A stretch of 64,000 nucleotides of DNA. Origin: Thalassobius sp. Cn5-15. GTDB lineage: Bacteria; Pseudomonadota; Alphaproteobacteria; Rhodobacterales; Rhodobacteraceae. A program made the translations under genes and the position numbers. Shown here one piece after another: positions 16,630-26,042 of the stretch (position 1 is the first letter of the stretch; the number at the start of each line of letters is the position of its first letter). The notes beneath the pieces are model-generated. The model was not told where the DNA came from, ran no database searches, and saw nothing but the letters and a program-made list of their open reading frames with translations. The stretch covers positions 930,001 through 994,000 of the forward strand of contig NZ_JAKRGF010000001.1 in NCBI RefSeq assembly GCF_022347685.1, read 5' to 3'.

Positions 16630-19600
16630 TTAGGCGGCCTCTGCTAGGCGATCTACTGCAACGACCATGCCGACTTCGCCGCCCGACAGCAGCGCCAGCC
16701 CCATCATATTGCGAATGCCAACCAGCGGCCCCTGCAGCGGACGCAACAGAACCAGTTGCTGGCCCAGCATTTCATCCACCGGAATGGCGAAACGACGATC
16801 CTCGTTGCGCAGCACTACATAGAGACTCTGGGTTTTCTTGCCCGATGCTTTGGCACGGCTGGCCTGTTCGCCCAATCCCATACCCCCGTCGATGACACTC
16901 AGTTGGCGGATCGGGGCCAGTTCACCGGTATCCGTGCGCAGCATCGCGGCGTTTTTCTGCGCCGGGATCGGCAACAGCGCATCAGAACTGCCCAGCTGGA
17001 TGCGTTCAATCGCACCCACCGGCACCACATAACGCACCTCCCCCACACGCACGACCATCCCTTCCAGAAGGGCCATGTGAACCGGCAGCCGCAAATGGAA
17101 ACTCTGCCCGCCCTGGGGCACAGGTGCGACGCGGAATTCACCGCCCTGATGCACTGCCTCTGCTTCAAGATCCTTGATCAGCTCGCCGTCAAGCGGAGCT
17201 GTGCCATCATCGCTAAGAACCACGCTGACGCTGTTATCGGACCGGCTAAGGCCAAGGTGCATTTTCGTCGCCGCGCCCTCTTTCACCAGACGCGAACGGA
17301 TCAACCGTTTCAGAAACCGCTGCAACCCATCCATCATCGCCTGATCAACAACCACATCACCGCCGGAATGGCTCATCCGTGCTTCGCGTCCGACGGTGCG
17401 CGAACGTGCTTCAACAAAAGCCGCCAGCGTGCGCAGCAGGATCGAGGCCTTGCGTTCGCGCAGCTTCGCGGTTTCTTCCTGCAGACGGCTCATTTGGGTA
17501 TTCAACTGATTTTCAGCCTCTGCCGCGCGAGCCACCTTCTGGGCGTATTCCTCCACCACACCGCGAATGGCGCTTTGGGTCACGGCATCCATTCCGCCTT
17601 CGAACTGCTGGGCTTTGCGGCGCATGATCGTATCAACCGACTGCACAATATCGGTGGCCATCAGTTCATCCAGAATGTGATGCACCATCGCCTGTCCGGC
17701 AGAAATTTCGCCGATGGTTTCCATCATCGACAGGCTGATACCTGCGCCGTCCCCTGCGCCGGCTTCGGCCTTGGGACTTGCTTCTTCCTGCAGTTCCTCT
17801 TCGATGCTGGTATAGTCGGGATCCAAGACCTGACGCATAAAGAGGTTGCTGGCGGACGGATCCATATTTGTCATCGCCGCAACCAGACCGTCCTGTTCCA
17901 AATCAGAGGCCAGCAAGAAGTCAAACAACGTCTTCTCATTCTGGAAGACGGTCACGTTAGTGATCATCTGCGCATTTCCTGCGCCGATCCATTCAAGGAA
18001 CTTTTCTGCCAGCACCTCATCTTCGTTCAGGTCGGTGCGGATGATGTAGAAACTTTTCTTCTCTTCCAGCGCCTTATGAGCAGACTTCACACTTTCAGGA
18101 CTGAGGACGCGGTGGAACTCTTCCGGCAGGCGCAGCTTGCGTTCAATCGTGCGTGCCGACACCACACCGCCCTGCTGGAAGGTGATGTTCGTCGCCTCTT
18201 CAAACAGCTCTTCGACCCTGTCCATATCAGGTTCATCGCCCTGATCCAGCGCGTCAAACACCAGTTCAATAGTGTCAAGGAAGCCACGTGCCATATGCAG
18301 CATCAGGGCGTCTGCGACGTTAGTGCTCTTCTTCACCCGCCCGAAAAGGTCAACCAGCGCCATAGTCAGGTTGGCGGCAGTTTCCATACGATAGTGGTTA
18401 CAGGCGTGATAGACCAACCGCATCTTGTGGTTAAAGCCCGCAAACCATGCATTGCCTTCGGCAGCGAGGGTTTCGCGGTCGATCTTGTGGCGCAAACCGT
18501 TCAGCGTCTCAAATATCTGATCCGTCGCCCATTGGCGCACCAGATTGGAGGGGCGGACAATCAGATCACCAGCGATACGTTGGTCCGCAGGCATGATCTC
18601 TTCATATCCGATCAGCTCTTCGTAGAAGGTCAGCTGTTCAATACGGGCCTTTTTAACACACTCGGCCTTGGCCAAACGCTGAATTGAATCAATCGCCCGT
18701 ACCAATCCGTGTGGTTCGATCAGTTCGATCACGGTTGCGGCCAACTTGTCCAGTTCTTTGCGCGCCTCTGCCGGGTTTTCGTCGACAAACATCACCGCTT
18801 CGGTGATGGCGGCATAATAAGGTTCCAGCTGACGAAACAGATTATCTGCCTCGCTGGTCTCTGCCGAAGGTGCAATGCCGCCAGTCACATTCAGCGCCTC
18901 TGCGTCGGCCATAAGACCTTTCAGCGCACCGTCCAGAGCGGCCAGATCTGCGAACCCTTCAAGTTTCGCCTCGAAAGATTCCAGCAGGTCAATCCAGCTG
19001 TCGAAACCCATTTGATTGGCCGCGTGCAGCAACCCATCACACTGCTTGAGCAGGTTGACCTTGCGATCCCCGATCGCCGCGTCCGAGGCCAGGTCGTCCT
19101 TCAGATGATCCAGAAACTCTTCGCACATCTCTGCAAAAATGGCGCGATAGGTCGGATCGTCAGACAATTTCTTGGCTTCGCCGCTCGTGCAGGCTTCCTG
19201 CGCGGCAATGCTGCTTTCGGCTTGCAGATCAGTGGCGGATTTTTCCGCCACAGGTGCGGGCGCGTCTGATGGTTCTGGTGCGGGCGCAGGGTCTGCGGCC
19301 GCTGGCGCCGGTGGGGCTGCAGGTGATGTTTCAGGAGTTGGTGGCATCTCTCGCGCGGCGGCTTCTGCCTGTACCTCGGGAGTCCCGCCTTGCTGCAGCA
19401 CATCCAGATCCGCAATCAGCTTGTCCACCGCGGCGGGCGCTGCTGCATCGGATAGATCCGCGGCAGCGGCATCAAAGGCCGCAAGGGTGGTGACCCAAGC
19501 GTCAAATTCCATCTGACGGGCCGCATGCAACAGACCACCAACCTGCGCCAGCGCCTCTTCTTTGCGCTCTGCAGGTACCTTGCCCGTCCCCTTTTTCAAA

Positions 19601-20886
19601 CGAGCGATCAGATCATCCGCCATTTCCGCAAAGATCGCGCGATAGGAGGGATCATCGGACAGTTTCGCATTTGGGTCCGGTTCCACATGGCCGTTGGCGG
19701 GGACATCTGCCGCCGCATCCGTGTCAGGCTCCGAAGGTTTATCCACAACAGGGCGGGCACGGGGTGCATCGCCAGCTTTAAGCGCCTCCATATCGCGCAT
19801 CAGACCATCAATCGCACCAACCAGACCATCGACGTCGGCAATTGCCGGGCAATCGAAGGCGAAATCCTCCAGCAGGGACACCCAGTCGGGAAATCCCATC
19901 TGCCCTGCCGCATGCAAAAGACCATCGACCTGCCGTTCAACTTGCAGTTTGCGCTCCTCAAACCCTTCTGCCGAGGCTTTAATGGCAGAGAGTTTGGCCA
20001 CCAGATCCTCGGTCATTTCGTCCCATATTTTCATATAGGTGGGATCTTGAGCGAAGTTGTCGATCGGGGTTTCGTCGATCTCAACGGTGGAGGTGACGGG
20101 CCCATGCTGAACGGGGCGCTCTGCCTCCGCCTCTTCCATATCAACGGCTTTGGCGGCTTCTTTGGCAGCCAGTTCTTCTTCGCTCAGATCCTCATCGAAG
20201 CTGAGGGCGTCGTCATCATTTTGAAAACTGCTATCGCCCATTTCAGCAAACAGCGCGTTCATATCTGCCATGCCCCCCGCAGGAACGGCGGCAGGTTCAG
20301 GTTCAGGAGCTGGTTCAGGTTCGGGCTCGGGCACCACCTCTGCAACGGGTTCAGGTTCGGGCACAGGGTCCGGTTCAGGCACGGGGTCAGGTTCGGGCGC
20401 CGCAACAGGTTCGGGCGCGGCCGCAGGTTCTTCAACGACCTCCTCGGCCACCGCCTCCACCGGGGCATCAGCGGGGTCAGCTTTGGGATCGACTTTGGCA
20501 ATCATCGCTTTCAGCTGGTCCAACAGATCCTGCGAGGGTTCTGGATCCACGTCAGCGCGGTTGGCGGCCACATCTTCCAGCATAGACCGCAGGGTGTCAC
20601 CGGCCAGAAACATCAGGTCCAGAATATCTTCGTCAAGCGGCACGCCATCATCGCGCACCAGACCGATCAGATCCTCGGCGAGGTGGGCGCGACTTTCAAC
20701 CACTGCAAGTCCCAGTACACGGCTGTTGCCCTTGAAGGTGTGCACGGCACGAAACAGCGCCGAGATATGTTCGGTCGGGTCTTCAGCACCGTCTTGCAGA
20801 GCATCAAGGGCAGCCTCCATTCCGTCCAGCGCCTGCTGGCCGTCATCAGCGAAGAGTTCCCAGATTTCGTCCATTTCGCTCGACAT
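16630..20886 (-). CDS. cheA: Giant CheA3-like protein: Hpt, three Hpt-like modules, vestigial ATPase, CheW-like domain
   Basis: The 1418-aa product starts with a canonical Hpt/P1 domain (residues 1-130; phosphoacceptor His49 in VHTFKGN). A Pro/Glu-rich linker (155-200) and the motif MADMNALFAEMGD (206-218) follow. Three repeated modules come next (279-371, 410-500, 575-665; core LLHAAxQM, His325, His454, His621), then a long helical region (680-900), a P2-like segment (about 915-1000), a coiled coil (1100-1150), a kinase-like remnant (1168-1272) and a complete P5/CheW-like domain (1270-1415). The remnant keeps SDDG but has lost the Asn-box, so autophosphorylation is unlikely. R. sphaeroides CheA3 likewise has P1 and P5 without a kinase domain and is phosphorylated by CheA4. 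Here the partner would be the Hpt-less CheA at 26042. It is the last che gene, before the small ORF and fliS. Confidence 0.88.
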   Translation of the reverse strand: MSSEMDEIWELFADDGQQALDGMEAALDALQDGAEDPTEHISALFRAVHTFKGNSRVLGLAVVESRAHLAEDLIGLVRDDGVPLDEDILDLMFLAGDTLRSMLEDVAANRADVDPEPSQDLLDQLKAMIAKVDPKADPADAPVEAVAEEVVEEPAAAPEPVAAPEPDPVPEPDPVPEPEPVAEVVPEPEPEPAPEPEPAAVPAGGMADMNALFAEMGDSSFQNDDDALSFDEDLSEEELAAKEAAKAVDMEEAEAERPVQHGPVTSTVEIDETPIDNFAQDPTYMKIWDEMTEDLVAKLSAIKASAEGFEERKLQVERQVDGLLHAAGQMGFPDWVSLLEDFAFDCPAIADVDGLVGAIDGLMRDMEALKAGDAPRARPVVDKPSEPDTDAAADVPANGHVEPDPNAKLSDDPSYRAIFAEMADDLIARLKKGTGKVPAERKEEALAQVGGLLHAARQMEFDAWVTTLAAFDAAAADLSDAAAPAAVDKLIADLDVLQQGGTPEVQAEAAAREMPPTPETSPAAPPAPAAADPAPAPEPSDAPAPVAEKSATDLQAESSIAAQEACTSGEAKKLSDDPTYRAIFAEMCEEFLDHLKDDLASDAAIGDRKVNLLKQCDGLLHAANQMGFDSWIDLLESFEAKLEGFADLAALDGALKGLMADAEALNVTGGIAPSAETSEADNLFRQLEPYYAAITEAVMFVDENPAEARKELDKLAATVIELIEPHGLVRAIDSIQRLAKAECVKKARIEQLTFYEELIGYEEIMPADQRIAGDLIVRPSNLVRQWATDQIFETLNGLRHKIDRETLAAEGNAWFAGFNHKMRLVYHACNHYRMETAANLTMALVDLFGRVKKSTNVADALMLHMARGFLDTIELVFDALDQGDEPDMDRVEELFEEATNITFQQGGVVSARTIERKLRLPEEFHRVLSPESVKSAHKALEEKKSFYIIRTDLNEDEVLAEKFLEWIGAGNAQMITNVTVFQNEKTLFDFLLASDLEQDGLVAAMTNMDPSASNLFMRQVLDPDYTSIEEELQEEASPKAEAGAGDGAGISLSMMETIGEISAGQAMVHHILDELMATDIVQSVDTIMRRKAQQFEGGMDAVTQSAIRGVVEEYAQKVARAAEAENQLNTQMSRLQEETAKLRERKASILLRTLAAFVEARSRTVGREARMSHSGGDVVVDQAMMDGLQRFLKRLIRSRLVKEGAATKMHLGLSRSDNSVSVVLSDDGTAPLDGELIKDLEAEAVHQGGEFRVAPVPQGGQSFHLRLPVHMALLEGMVVRVGEVRYVVPVGAIERIQLGSSDALLPIPAQKNAAMLRTDTGELAPIRQLSVIDGGMGLGEQASRAKASGKKTQSLYVVLRNEDRRFAIPVDEMLGQQLVLLRPLQGPLVGIRNMMGLALLSGGEVGMVVAVDRLAEAA
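18892..20052 (-). repeat. Three Hpt-like modules encoded in the CheA3-like gene
   Basis: The modules are encoded at 19774-20052, 19387-19659 and 18892-19164. Each has DPxYxxI(W/F)xEM and, 41, 39 and 41 residues later, the His of LLHAAxQMxFxxW. They are closer to the modules of the orphan protein than to the true Hpt domain at the N-terminus of this protein. Confidence 0.82.
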
Positions 20887-20978
20887 ATGTCACCCATAGA
20901 TACTCAATAACTAAACTGCGTCAGCGACGCGGACCAACGCCCAAACAGGCGGGCGTCGATCATTCACAAATAGGACGC

Positions 20979-21383
20979 TTAGGCCGCGACGAGACGGCGC
21001 ATGGTTTCGCGCAGTTCATCGCCGGTCTTTTCTTCCAGATCGTGAGACACGGTGCCGGAGGGTTTCGCGACCACACCATCAGCGCCAAGTTCGCGCGCTT
21101 TGGCGGCGTGGGGCGAGCCCTGCACCGTCACCGACGACAGCATGCAGATCTTGGCGCGGGTTTTCAGTTTGGCGTGGCGCAGAAACTCCAACCCGTCCAT
21201 CACCGGCATTTCAATGTCCAACAGGATCAGGTCCAGATCGGGAATATCGGCTAGCTTGTCCAGCGCCTCCCGCCCGTTTGCCGCCTGCGCGGCCACCTTG
21301 AAATCCGGAAGGGCGTTCAGAAAGCTGGAGATGTAAAGCCGCATCATCGCTGCGTCATCTACGATCATCACTTTGTAAGCCAT
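20979..21383 (-). CDS. cheY: CheY-type response regulator
   Basis: The 134-aa product is a single receiver domain: acidic pair Asp9-Asp10 (IVDD), phosphoacceptor Asp56 (LLDIEMPVMDG), Ser83/84 and Lys107 (AKPSG). It has no output domain, so it should act by binding the flagellar motor or as a phosphate sink. The KPSGTVSHDL segment resembles the CheB receiver more than E. coli CheY. It lies between the soluble receptor and the CheA3-like gene, the place of cheY6 in R. sphaeroides cheOp3, where CheY6 stops the Fla1 motor. Equivalence is inferred from position. Confidence 0.9.
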   Translation of the reverse strand: MAYKVMIVDDAAMMRLYISSFLNALPDFKVAAQAANGREALDKLADIPDLDLILLDIEMPVMDGLEFLRHAKLKTRAKICMLSSVTVQGSPHAAKARELGADGVVAKPSGTVSHDLEEKTGDELRETMRRLVAA

Positions 21384-21411
21384 ATTAAATGCTCTCCTCG
21401 TGGGGTCTTGT

Positions 21412-21435
21412 GCCCCCTCCTGAGCGGGAGGGGGC
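21412..21435. other. Strong GC hairpin between the receptor gene and cheY
   Basis: A perfect 9-bp stem (gccccctcc / ggagggggc) with a six-base loop lies in the 70-bp gap. No T run follows on either strand, so it is more likely an mRNA processing or stability element (or a partial attenuator) than a full terminator. It would sit just upstream of the cheY RBS (GAGGAGAGC). Confidence 0.5.
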
Positions 21436-21453
21436 GAAACAGTTTTCGGTCAC

Positions 21454-23214
21454 TCAGAAATCGAGGAAACCGCGTTCATCATGGTCGGTGTCACCACCCG
21501 GTGGCTGTGCCGCGACGCCGCCTGCACCACCGCCCAGTTTAGCGCCCATCATTGCTTTCAGCTTGGCCAGCATTTCCGGCGGCAGGTTTTCCATGCCGTC
21601 CACCATGCCAAAATCAGCCGAAGAAGGTGTCACCGGACGCAGCTTGTAGCGCGAGATTTCGCGGCTCATGCTTTCGGTCGCGGCCGTCATTTCAGCCGAG
21701 GTTGCGGCCAGTTCATCCGCCTGCTGGCTGGTCGCCAGCGCGGTGCGGGCGACCTCACCGATGGCCGAGTTAATCTGTGCCACACCGCGCGACTGCTCTT
21801 CAGAGGCGCGGTTGATGGTTTCCACCAGCTCCTTCACCTCTGCGATATTGACCGCAATCTTTTCAAAGCTCTCCGAGGTTTCAGTCGCCAGACGCACACC
21901 AGAGGCGACGCGCCCGTTGGCCCCTTCGATCAAATCGGAGGTTTCGCGCGCCGCTTTGGCCGAGCGACCAGCGAGGTTGCGCACCTCTTGAGCCACCACA
22001 GCAAATCCACGACCGTGTTGACCTGCGCGCGCGGCTTCGACCGCAGCGTTGAGCGCCAGCAAGTTGGTTTGGAAGGCAATTTCGTCGATCACCTTGATGA
22101 TTTTCGCAATGTCCTGCGACGAGGCGTTGATGCCTTCCATCGCGGTGACCATTTCGTCGATCTTACTTTTGCCTTCGGCAGCCACATCCGCGTTCTGGGT
22201 GACCAGAATTTCAGCCGTGCGCGCGGCGTCGGCATTTGCCTGCACCTGCACATCGGTTTCCTCGGCCGAAGCCGAAACATCATCCACCGAGGTTGATGCA
22301 ATCTGCGAGTTGCTGGCCAGTTCCTGACTGGCCGCGCTCATCTGGCCAACAGTCTGGCTGACCTGCCCCACCTGGGCGCTGATTTCGCTGAAGGCGCTGT
22401 TTAGGCCGACAAAGGCGCTCTCAAAGCTCTCGATGATCTCGCGGAAGGCGCCTTTGAAATTGTCGGTATTACCGCGCACCTCCAGATTGCCTTCGACAAT
22501 CGCATCAGACAGGCGTTTGATCTCGCTGTTGATGTTAGTGAAATTGTCGCGTGTACGGTCAATCGCCTGATTGAGCGCTGCCTTTTCACCCGGCAGCGGC
22601 GGCATGTTGGCGGAAAAATCCCCTTCGGAAAAACGCTCGAAGACGCTGATGCCTTCTAGGATCGCGGCCAGGTGATCCTCGACCATTTTGTTAACCTGCT
22701 CACCGGCCGAAACAATGTAGGGCAACTGGAAATCGTCGGTTTTGATCCGTTCGCGCACCAGGCCGGCATTGTGTGCCTCTGCCATATCCGTAATGCCCTG
22801 CAGCAGCTTCTTGGTTTCGTCCTCGATCTGCGTTTCGGCAGATTTATCCTGAAACTCAGCCACAAAGCCCAAACCATCCGGCGTGCGTTTGGTGGTGATA
22901 TCCCAGGCAAAGCCCGGCAAACGGATCGCTGCCTGATAAGAGCCTTTCAGACCTTTCAGCAGATTACGCTGATGGCTGGGGGTTTCGTGGAAATCATCGA
23001 TGCAGGTGCCAATAAGCGATCCCGCGGAAAAATGAGGCAACATGCCCTTCAGCGTCTCTTCGGCGCCGGCAAACATCTCCATCGCAGCGGAGTTAGCAAA
23101 GATAATGACAAGGTCGTTGTCGGTGATCAGGACCGGCTCGGAAATCATATCGAGAGTATGATACGCTTCGACTGGGGGGCGGTCAGAAGCGGCTTCCGGT
23201 TTCGCTTTGGTCAT
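21454..23214 (-). CDS. Soluble (cytoplasmic) methyl-accepting chemotaxis protein, TlpT-like
   Basis: The 586-aa product has no signal peptide or transmembrane helix. A PAS domain covers about residues 15-115 ([26 protein letters not shown]), two HAMP-like segments cover about 175-270, and the MCP signalling hairpin has its tip in [19 protein letters not shown]. The C-terminus is Gly-rich and ends ERGFLDF. The ATG at 23214 has AAAGGA; the upstream ATG at 23244 does not. It should organise a cytoplasmic chemoreceptor cluster. Its position between cheW and cheY matches tlpT in R. sphaeroides cheOp3. The last residues could be a variant CheR/CheB tether, although the usual Trp is missing. Confidence 0.88.
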   Translation of the reverse strand: MTKAKPEAASDRPPVEAYHTLDMISEPVLITDNDLVIIFANSAAMEMFAGAEETLKGMLPHFSAGSLIGTCIDDFHETPSHQRNLLKGLKGSYQAAIRLPGFAWDITTKRTPDGLGFVAEFQDKSAETQIEDETKKLLQGITDMAEAHNAGLVRERIKTDDFQLPYIVSAGEQVNKMVEDHLAAILEGISVFERFSEGDFSANMPPLPGEKAALNQAIDRTRDNFTNINSEIKRLSDAIVEGNLEVRGNTDNFKGAFREIIESFESAFVGLNSAFSEISAQVGQVSQTVGQMSAASQELASNSQIASTSVDDVSASAEETDVQVQANADAARTAEILVTQNADVAAEGKSKIDEMVTAMEGINASSQDIAKIIKVIDEIAFQTNLLALNAAVEAARAGQHGRGFAVVAQEVRNLAGRSAKAARETSDLIEGANGRVASGVRLATETSESFEKIAVNIAEVKELVETINRASEEQSRGVAQINSAIGEVARTALATSQQADELAATSAEMTAATESMSREISRYKLRPVTPSSADFGMVDGMENLPPEMLAKLKAMMGAKLGGGAGGVAAQPPGGDTDHDERGFLDF

Positions 23215-23543
23215 CTGAGTTGTCCTTTCTGGCGAGCTGTACATTTAATAGCGACCGGGCTGGAAATTTCTTTAGCCACGCGGTGCGCTTAAGTCTGGAT
23301 TTTCGGAATTTCTGGCTTTCGGGCAGCGATGGGAAAGAGCTTTGCGATGCGCCAGACTGTACAGTCCGGGCGGATGGGGTCCGCGCGTGCTCAGTGGCAC
23401 TCTCCTTGGGTTACTAAATCACTTGTTCACTAAACTGGCGAAACAGACCGCCAGCGGGGGGGGTGGGCAGGACAACCCTGCCCTTGTCTTAAACCATGTC
23501 TCAGGAGCCGCCTCAGGGGCGGCACCCATTGCCCAACAAGGCC
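23215..23543. other. 329-bp gap between cheW and the receptor gene
   Basis: No convincing gene is visible on either strand. It holds two hairpins: 23507-23523 (GCCGCC/GGCGGC), just after the cheW stop, and 23465-23483 (GGGCAGG/CCTGCCC). Neither has a T run. In R. sphaeroides cheOp3 this is where the ParA-like cluster-positioning gene ppfA lies; nothing like it is present here. A promoter for the receptor gene could be located here, but I found no sigma54 element. Confidence 0.5.
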
Positions 23544-24068
23544 TTAGGCACTCATCGCTTCGGGCATGGCCAGTTCGGTGTCAGACACCAACAGGCCAGA
23601 GTTGAGGATGATCGCCACGTTTTCACCAACACGGCCCAGACCATGCACCAGGCCCTGACTTTCGCCGCCACCCAAACCGCTGGCGCTGTCGATGTGGTCA
23701 TCCGCGATTTCCAGAACTTCAGACACGCGGTCGACAATCAAACCAACGGGCGAAGTGCCAAGTTCGAGCACGATGATCACCGTACGGTCGTCATAAGCAC
23801 GCTCTTCCAGATTGAAACGCAGGCGCACGTCCATCAACGGGATTACTTTGCCGCGCAGGTTGATCACGCCTTTGATGTATCGCGGCACATCCGGCACCGT
23901 CATGATGCGCTGCATGCCGACAATCTCTGTCACCACGGCGATGGGTACACCGTAGGTTTCTGTGCCGATGGCAAAGGTGAGGTACATGTTTTCGATGTTG
24001 TCATCATCGCGCAGCAGTGCCTCTGCGTCTGCGGGGGTAGTGCCTTGATCAGTGGTCAACTCGGTCAT
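23544..24068 (-). CDS. cheW: Chemotaxis adaptor CheW
   Basis: The 174-aa product is a single CheW domain (about residues 28-165): YLTFAIGTETYGVPIAVVTEIV, the PRYIKGVINLRGKVIPLMDVRLRF core, and VGLIVDRVSEVLEI. It bridges receptors and CheA. ATG 24068 was chosen because AGAGG/AGGA precede it and the longer frame to 24122 overlaps the cheB end. It lies 13 bp after cheB. Confidence 0.93.
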   Translation of the reverse strand: MTELTTDQGTTPADAEALLRDDDNIENMYLTFAIGTETYGVPIAVVTEIVGMQRIMTVPDVPRYIKGVINLRGKVIPLMDVRLRFNLEERAYDDRTVIIVLELGTSPVGLIVDRVSEVLEIADDHIDSASGLGGGESQGLVHGLGRVGENVAIILNSGLLVSDTELAMPEAMSA

Positions 24069-24081
24069 CCTCTGGATCCTT

Positions 24082-25218
24082 TCAAACTCGATAACTTTCC
24101 TGTCCTGCTGGGGCGGCGGCACTGGGACATGACGCCATCAACCAGGACGGTATTTCACTCAACGGGACCAGTTTTTCTGGTGCCCCGAACTCATAGGCGG
24201 CTTTGGGCATGCCATAGACCACACAACTGGCTTCATCCTGCGCCACACAGCGCCCGCCAGAAAGGCGAATGGCCAACTGACCTTCAGCGCCGTCGCGTCC
24301 CATGCCGGTCAGAATGGCCGAAGAGACCCGGCCCTTGGCGTGGCGCGCAACGGATTTAAACAACACATCAACCGCAGGACGGGAAAAACAGACCTCTGGC
24401 CCCTCAACCAGTTCCACCGCCAAACGATCGCCCTTGGGCTGAACACGCATATGGCAGAGGCCGCCCGGCGCAATCAGCACGTGCCCGGTTTGCAACACGT
24501 CGCCATCGCGGGCCTCGCGCACCTGCATGGCGCAGGTCTGGTCCAGACGACGGGCAAAAGAGCCGGTGAAGCCTTCAGGCATGTGCTGCACAATGACAAT
24601 CGGCGGCGTGTCGGCAGGCAGCGACTGCAACACAGCCGTCAGCGCCTGCACACCACCGGTGGACGCGCCGATGGCAATCAGCCAATCCGGTGCTATTGTC
24701 GGCGCGGCGGTTGGCGCGGTGCTGAACGATGGGCGCGGCATCTCTACCTGCGCTGGCGCCATTGGGGTCTGTTCCACTTGTGCTTTGGCGGCAACCTTCA
24801 CCCGATCTGCGATGCTTTGCATCATGTCGTTCAGACCACCGCCCAACTCCATCTTGGGCTTAGCAATCACATCCACCGCACCGGCGGCCAGCGCGTCAAC
24901 GGTGGCCTGCGCCGAACGCTGGGTTTGTGAGGAAATCACCACCGTCGGGATCGGTGCCTTCGCCATCAAGCCGCGCAGGAAGGTCAGCCCGTCCATATTG
25001 GGCATTTCCAGATCCAGCGTAATCACATCAGGCCGGTCCTTGACCAGATATTGCATCGCGACACGCGCATCAGCGGCGGCCCCCATCACCTCGATCTCGG
25101 GATCCTGACCCAGACCGATCGACAGGATTTTACGCACCATTGCGCTGTCATCGACGATCAACGTTCGGATCTTGCGCGGGGCAGGTTTGCGTGTGCGTGG
25201 GGCAGAAGCGAACGTCAT
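24082..25218 (-). CDS. cheB: Protein-glutamate methylesterase CheB
   Basis: The 378-aa product has an N-terminal receiver domain (VDDSAMVRK; phosphoacceptor Asp69 in LDLEMPNMDG) and a C-terminal methylesterase. The catalytic residues lie in IGASTGG (Ser), VQHMPEGF (His) and GMGRDG (Asp). It removes receptor methyl groups when phosphorylated. ATG 25218 follows the cheR stop by two bases and has GGAGGGG inside the cheR end; the longer frame to 25269 is less likely. Confidence 0.95.
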   Translation of the reverse strand: MTFASAPRTRKPAPRKIRTLIVDDSAMVRKILSIGLGQDPEIEVMGAAADARVAMQYLVKDRPDVITLDLEMPNMDGLTFLRGLMAKAPIPTVVISSQTQRSAQATVDALAAGAVDVIAKPKMELGGGLNDMMQSIADRVKVAAKAQVEQTPMAPAQVEMPRPSFSTAPTAAPTIAPDWLIAIGASTGGVQALTAVLQSLPADTPPIVIVQHMPEGFTGSFARRLDQTCAMQVREARDGDVLQTGHVLIAPGGLCHMRVQPKGDRLAVELVEGPEVCFSRPAVDVLFKSVARHAKGRVSSAILTGMGRDGAEGQLAIRLSGGRCVAQDEASCVVYGMPKAAYEFGAPEKLVPLSEIPSWLMASCPSAAAPAGQESYRV

Positions 25219-25220
25219 TC

Positions 25221-26042
25221 TCAACCCCTCCGGTAGATGCCGGTGGTGACGGGGATCCAAGCATCGCACAGATCACGCACCGCTTCGGTGACAGAAGTCA
25301 CAAGGAAACCGCCCGGTTCTGTCGCGTCATAGATAGCACGCAGAGTGGCTGCCTGATCCTCTGGCTCGAAATAATAAAGGATATTGCGGCAAAACACGAC
25401 TTGGAACTGCTTGGCAAAGGGGTAAGGCGTCGCCTTCAGATTGAGGCGGCGGAAGGTGCAGGTTTTGCGCAAAGGCTCGTTTACCTGAAACATCCCCTCC
25501 CCCGCTGGCGTCATGTAACGCGACCGCATGGCAACATCCATCTGGCTCAACGCACGATCGGAAAATACCGCTTTTTCAGCGCTTTCCACCACCGGCGCCG
25601 AAATATCAGTGCCCAAAATCGACAATTTTCTCAGCGCGGCCGGCCCCAGCTTTTCCGCCACCAGCATCGCAATTGTGTAGGCCTCATCGCCGGTACTTGC
25701 TGCGGCGGACCAGATGCGAATTTCGTCGCGCCCTGCCAATTGCGGCAAGATGTTTTCAGCAAAAACATCTAGGACTTCAGGCTCGCGGAAGAAGAAGGTG
25801 TGGTTGGTCGATGCCGCATGCATCACCGCCAACTCCACGTCCTGGCGGTCGCCTTTGGTGATCGCACCAGCCAGTTCATTGAGGTCACGCAGCGCATAGG
25901 TATGCGTCACCCGCGCCAGTCGCTGGCGCAGCAGATTGGCCTTGTGATCAGGATAAGAGATGCCGCAGCGATCCCCCAGCCATGCGCGGATGCTCTCATA
26001 ACCGACAGAGTCCTGATGCGGCAGACCATGGGCCATCGTCAT
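25221..26042 (-). CDS. cheR: Chemoreceptor methyltransferase CheR
   Basis: The 273-aa product has the CheR N-terminal helical domain and the SAM-binding domain, with the motif IRIWSAAASTGDEAYTIAM, NHTFFFREPEVLDVF before it, and FCRNILYYFEPEDQAATLRAIYDATEPGGFL after it. It methylates receptor glutamates. Start and upstream cheA stop share a base (TGATG). ATG at 26036 is an alternative start. Confidence 0.95.
   Translation of the reverse strand: MTMAHGLPHQDSVGYESIRAWLGDRCGISYPDHKANLLRQRLARVTHTYALRDLNELAGAITKGDRQDVELAVMHAASTNHTFFFREPEVLDVFAENILPQLAGRDEIRIWSAAASTGDEAYTIAMLVAEKLGPAALRKLSILGTDISAPVVESAEKAVFSDRALSQMDVAMRSRYMTPAGEGMFQVNEPLRKTCTFRRLNLKATPYPFAKQFQVVFCRNILYYFEPEDQAATLRAIYDATEPGGFLVTSVTEAVRDLCDAWIPVTTGIYRRG

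Noticed and set aside
16756-18687. 643-codon open frame on the plus strand, antisense to the CheA3-like gene
   Set aside because: It is complementary to a gene with clear domains, has a His/Arg/Gln-rich composition typical of reverse-strand reading in GC-rich coding DNA, and has no RBS.
20287-20418. Short-period DNA repeat in the CheA3-like gene, considered as CRISPR or VNTR
   Set aside because: It encodes an in-frame Pro-Glu-rich linker (PEPEP/PEPDP); repeat units are of a few codons with no spacers. A similar linker occurs in the orphan protein.
20936-20953. Possible sigma54 promoter for the CheA3-like gene
   Set aside because: The minus strand has GG and GC 12 bp apart, but the -12 part reads CCGC instead of TTGC and the -24 part TTGGGCG; too weak compared with the nine accepted sites.
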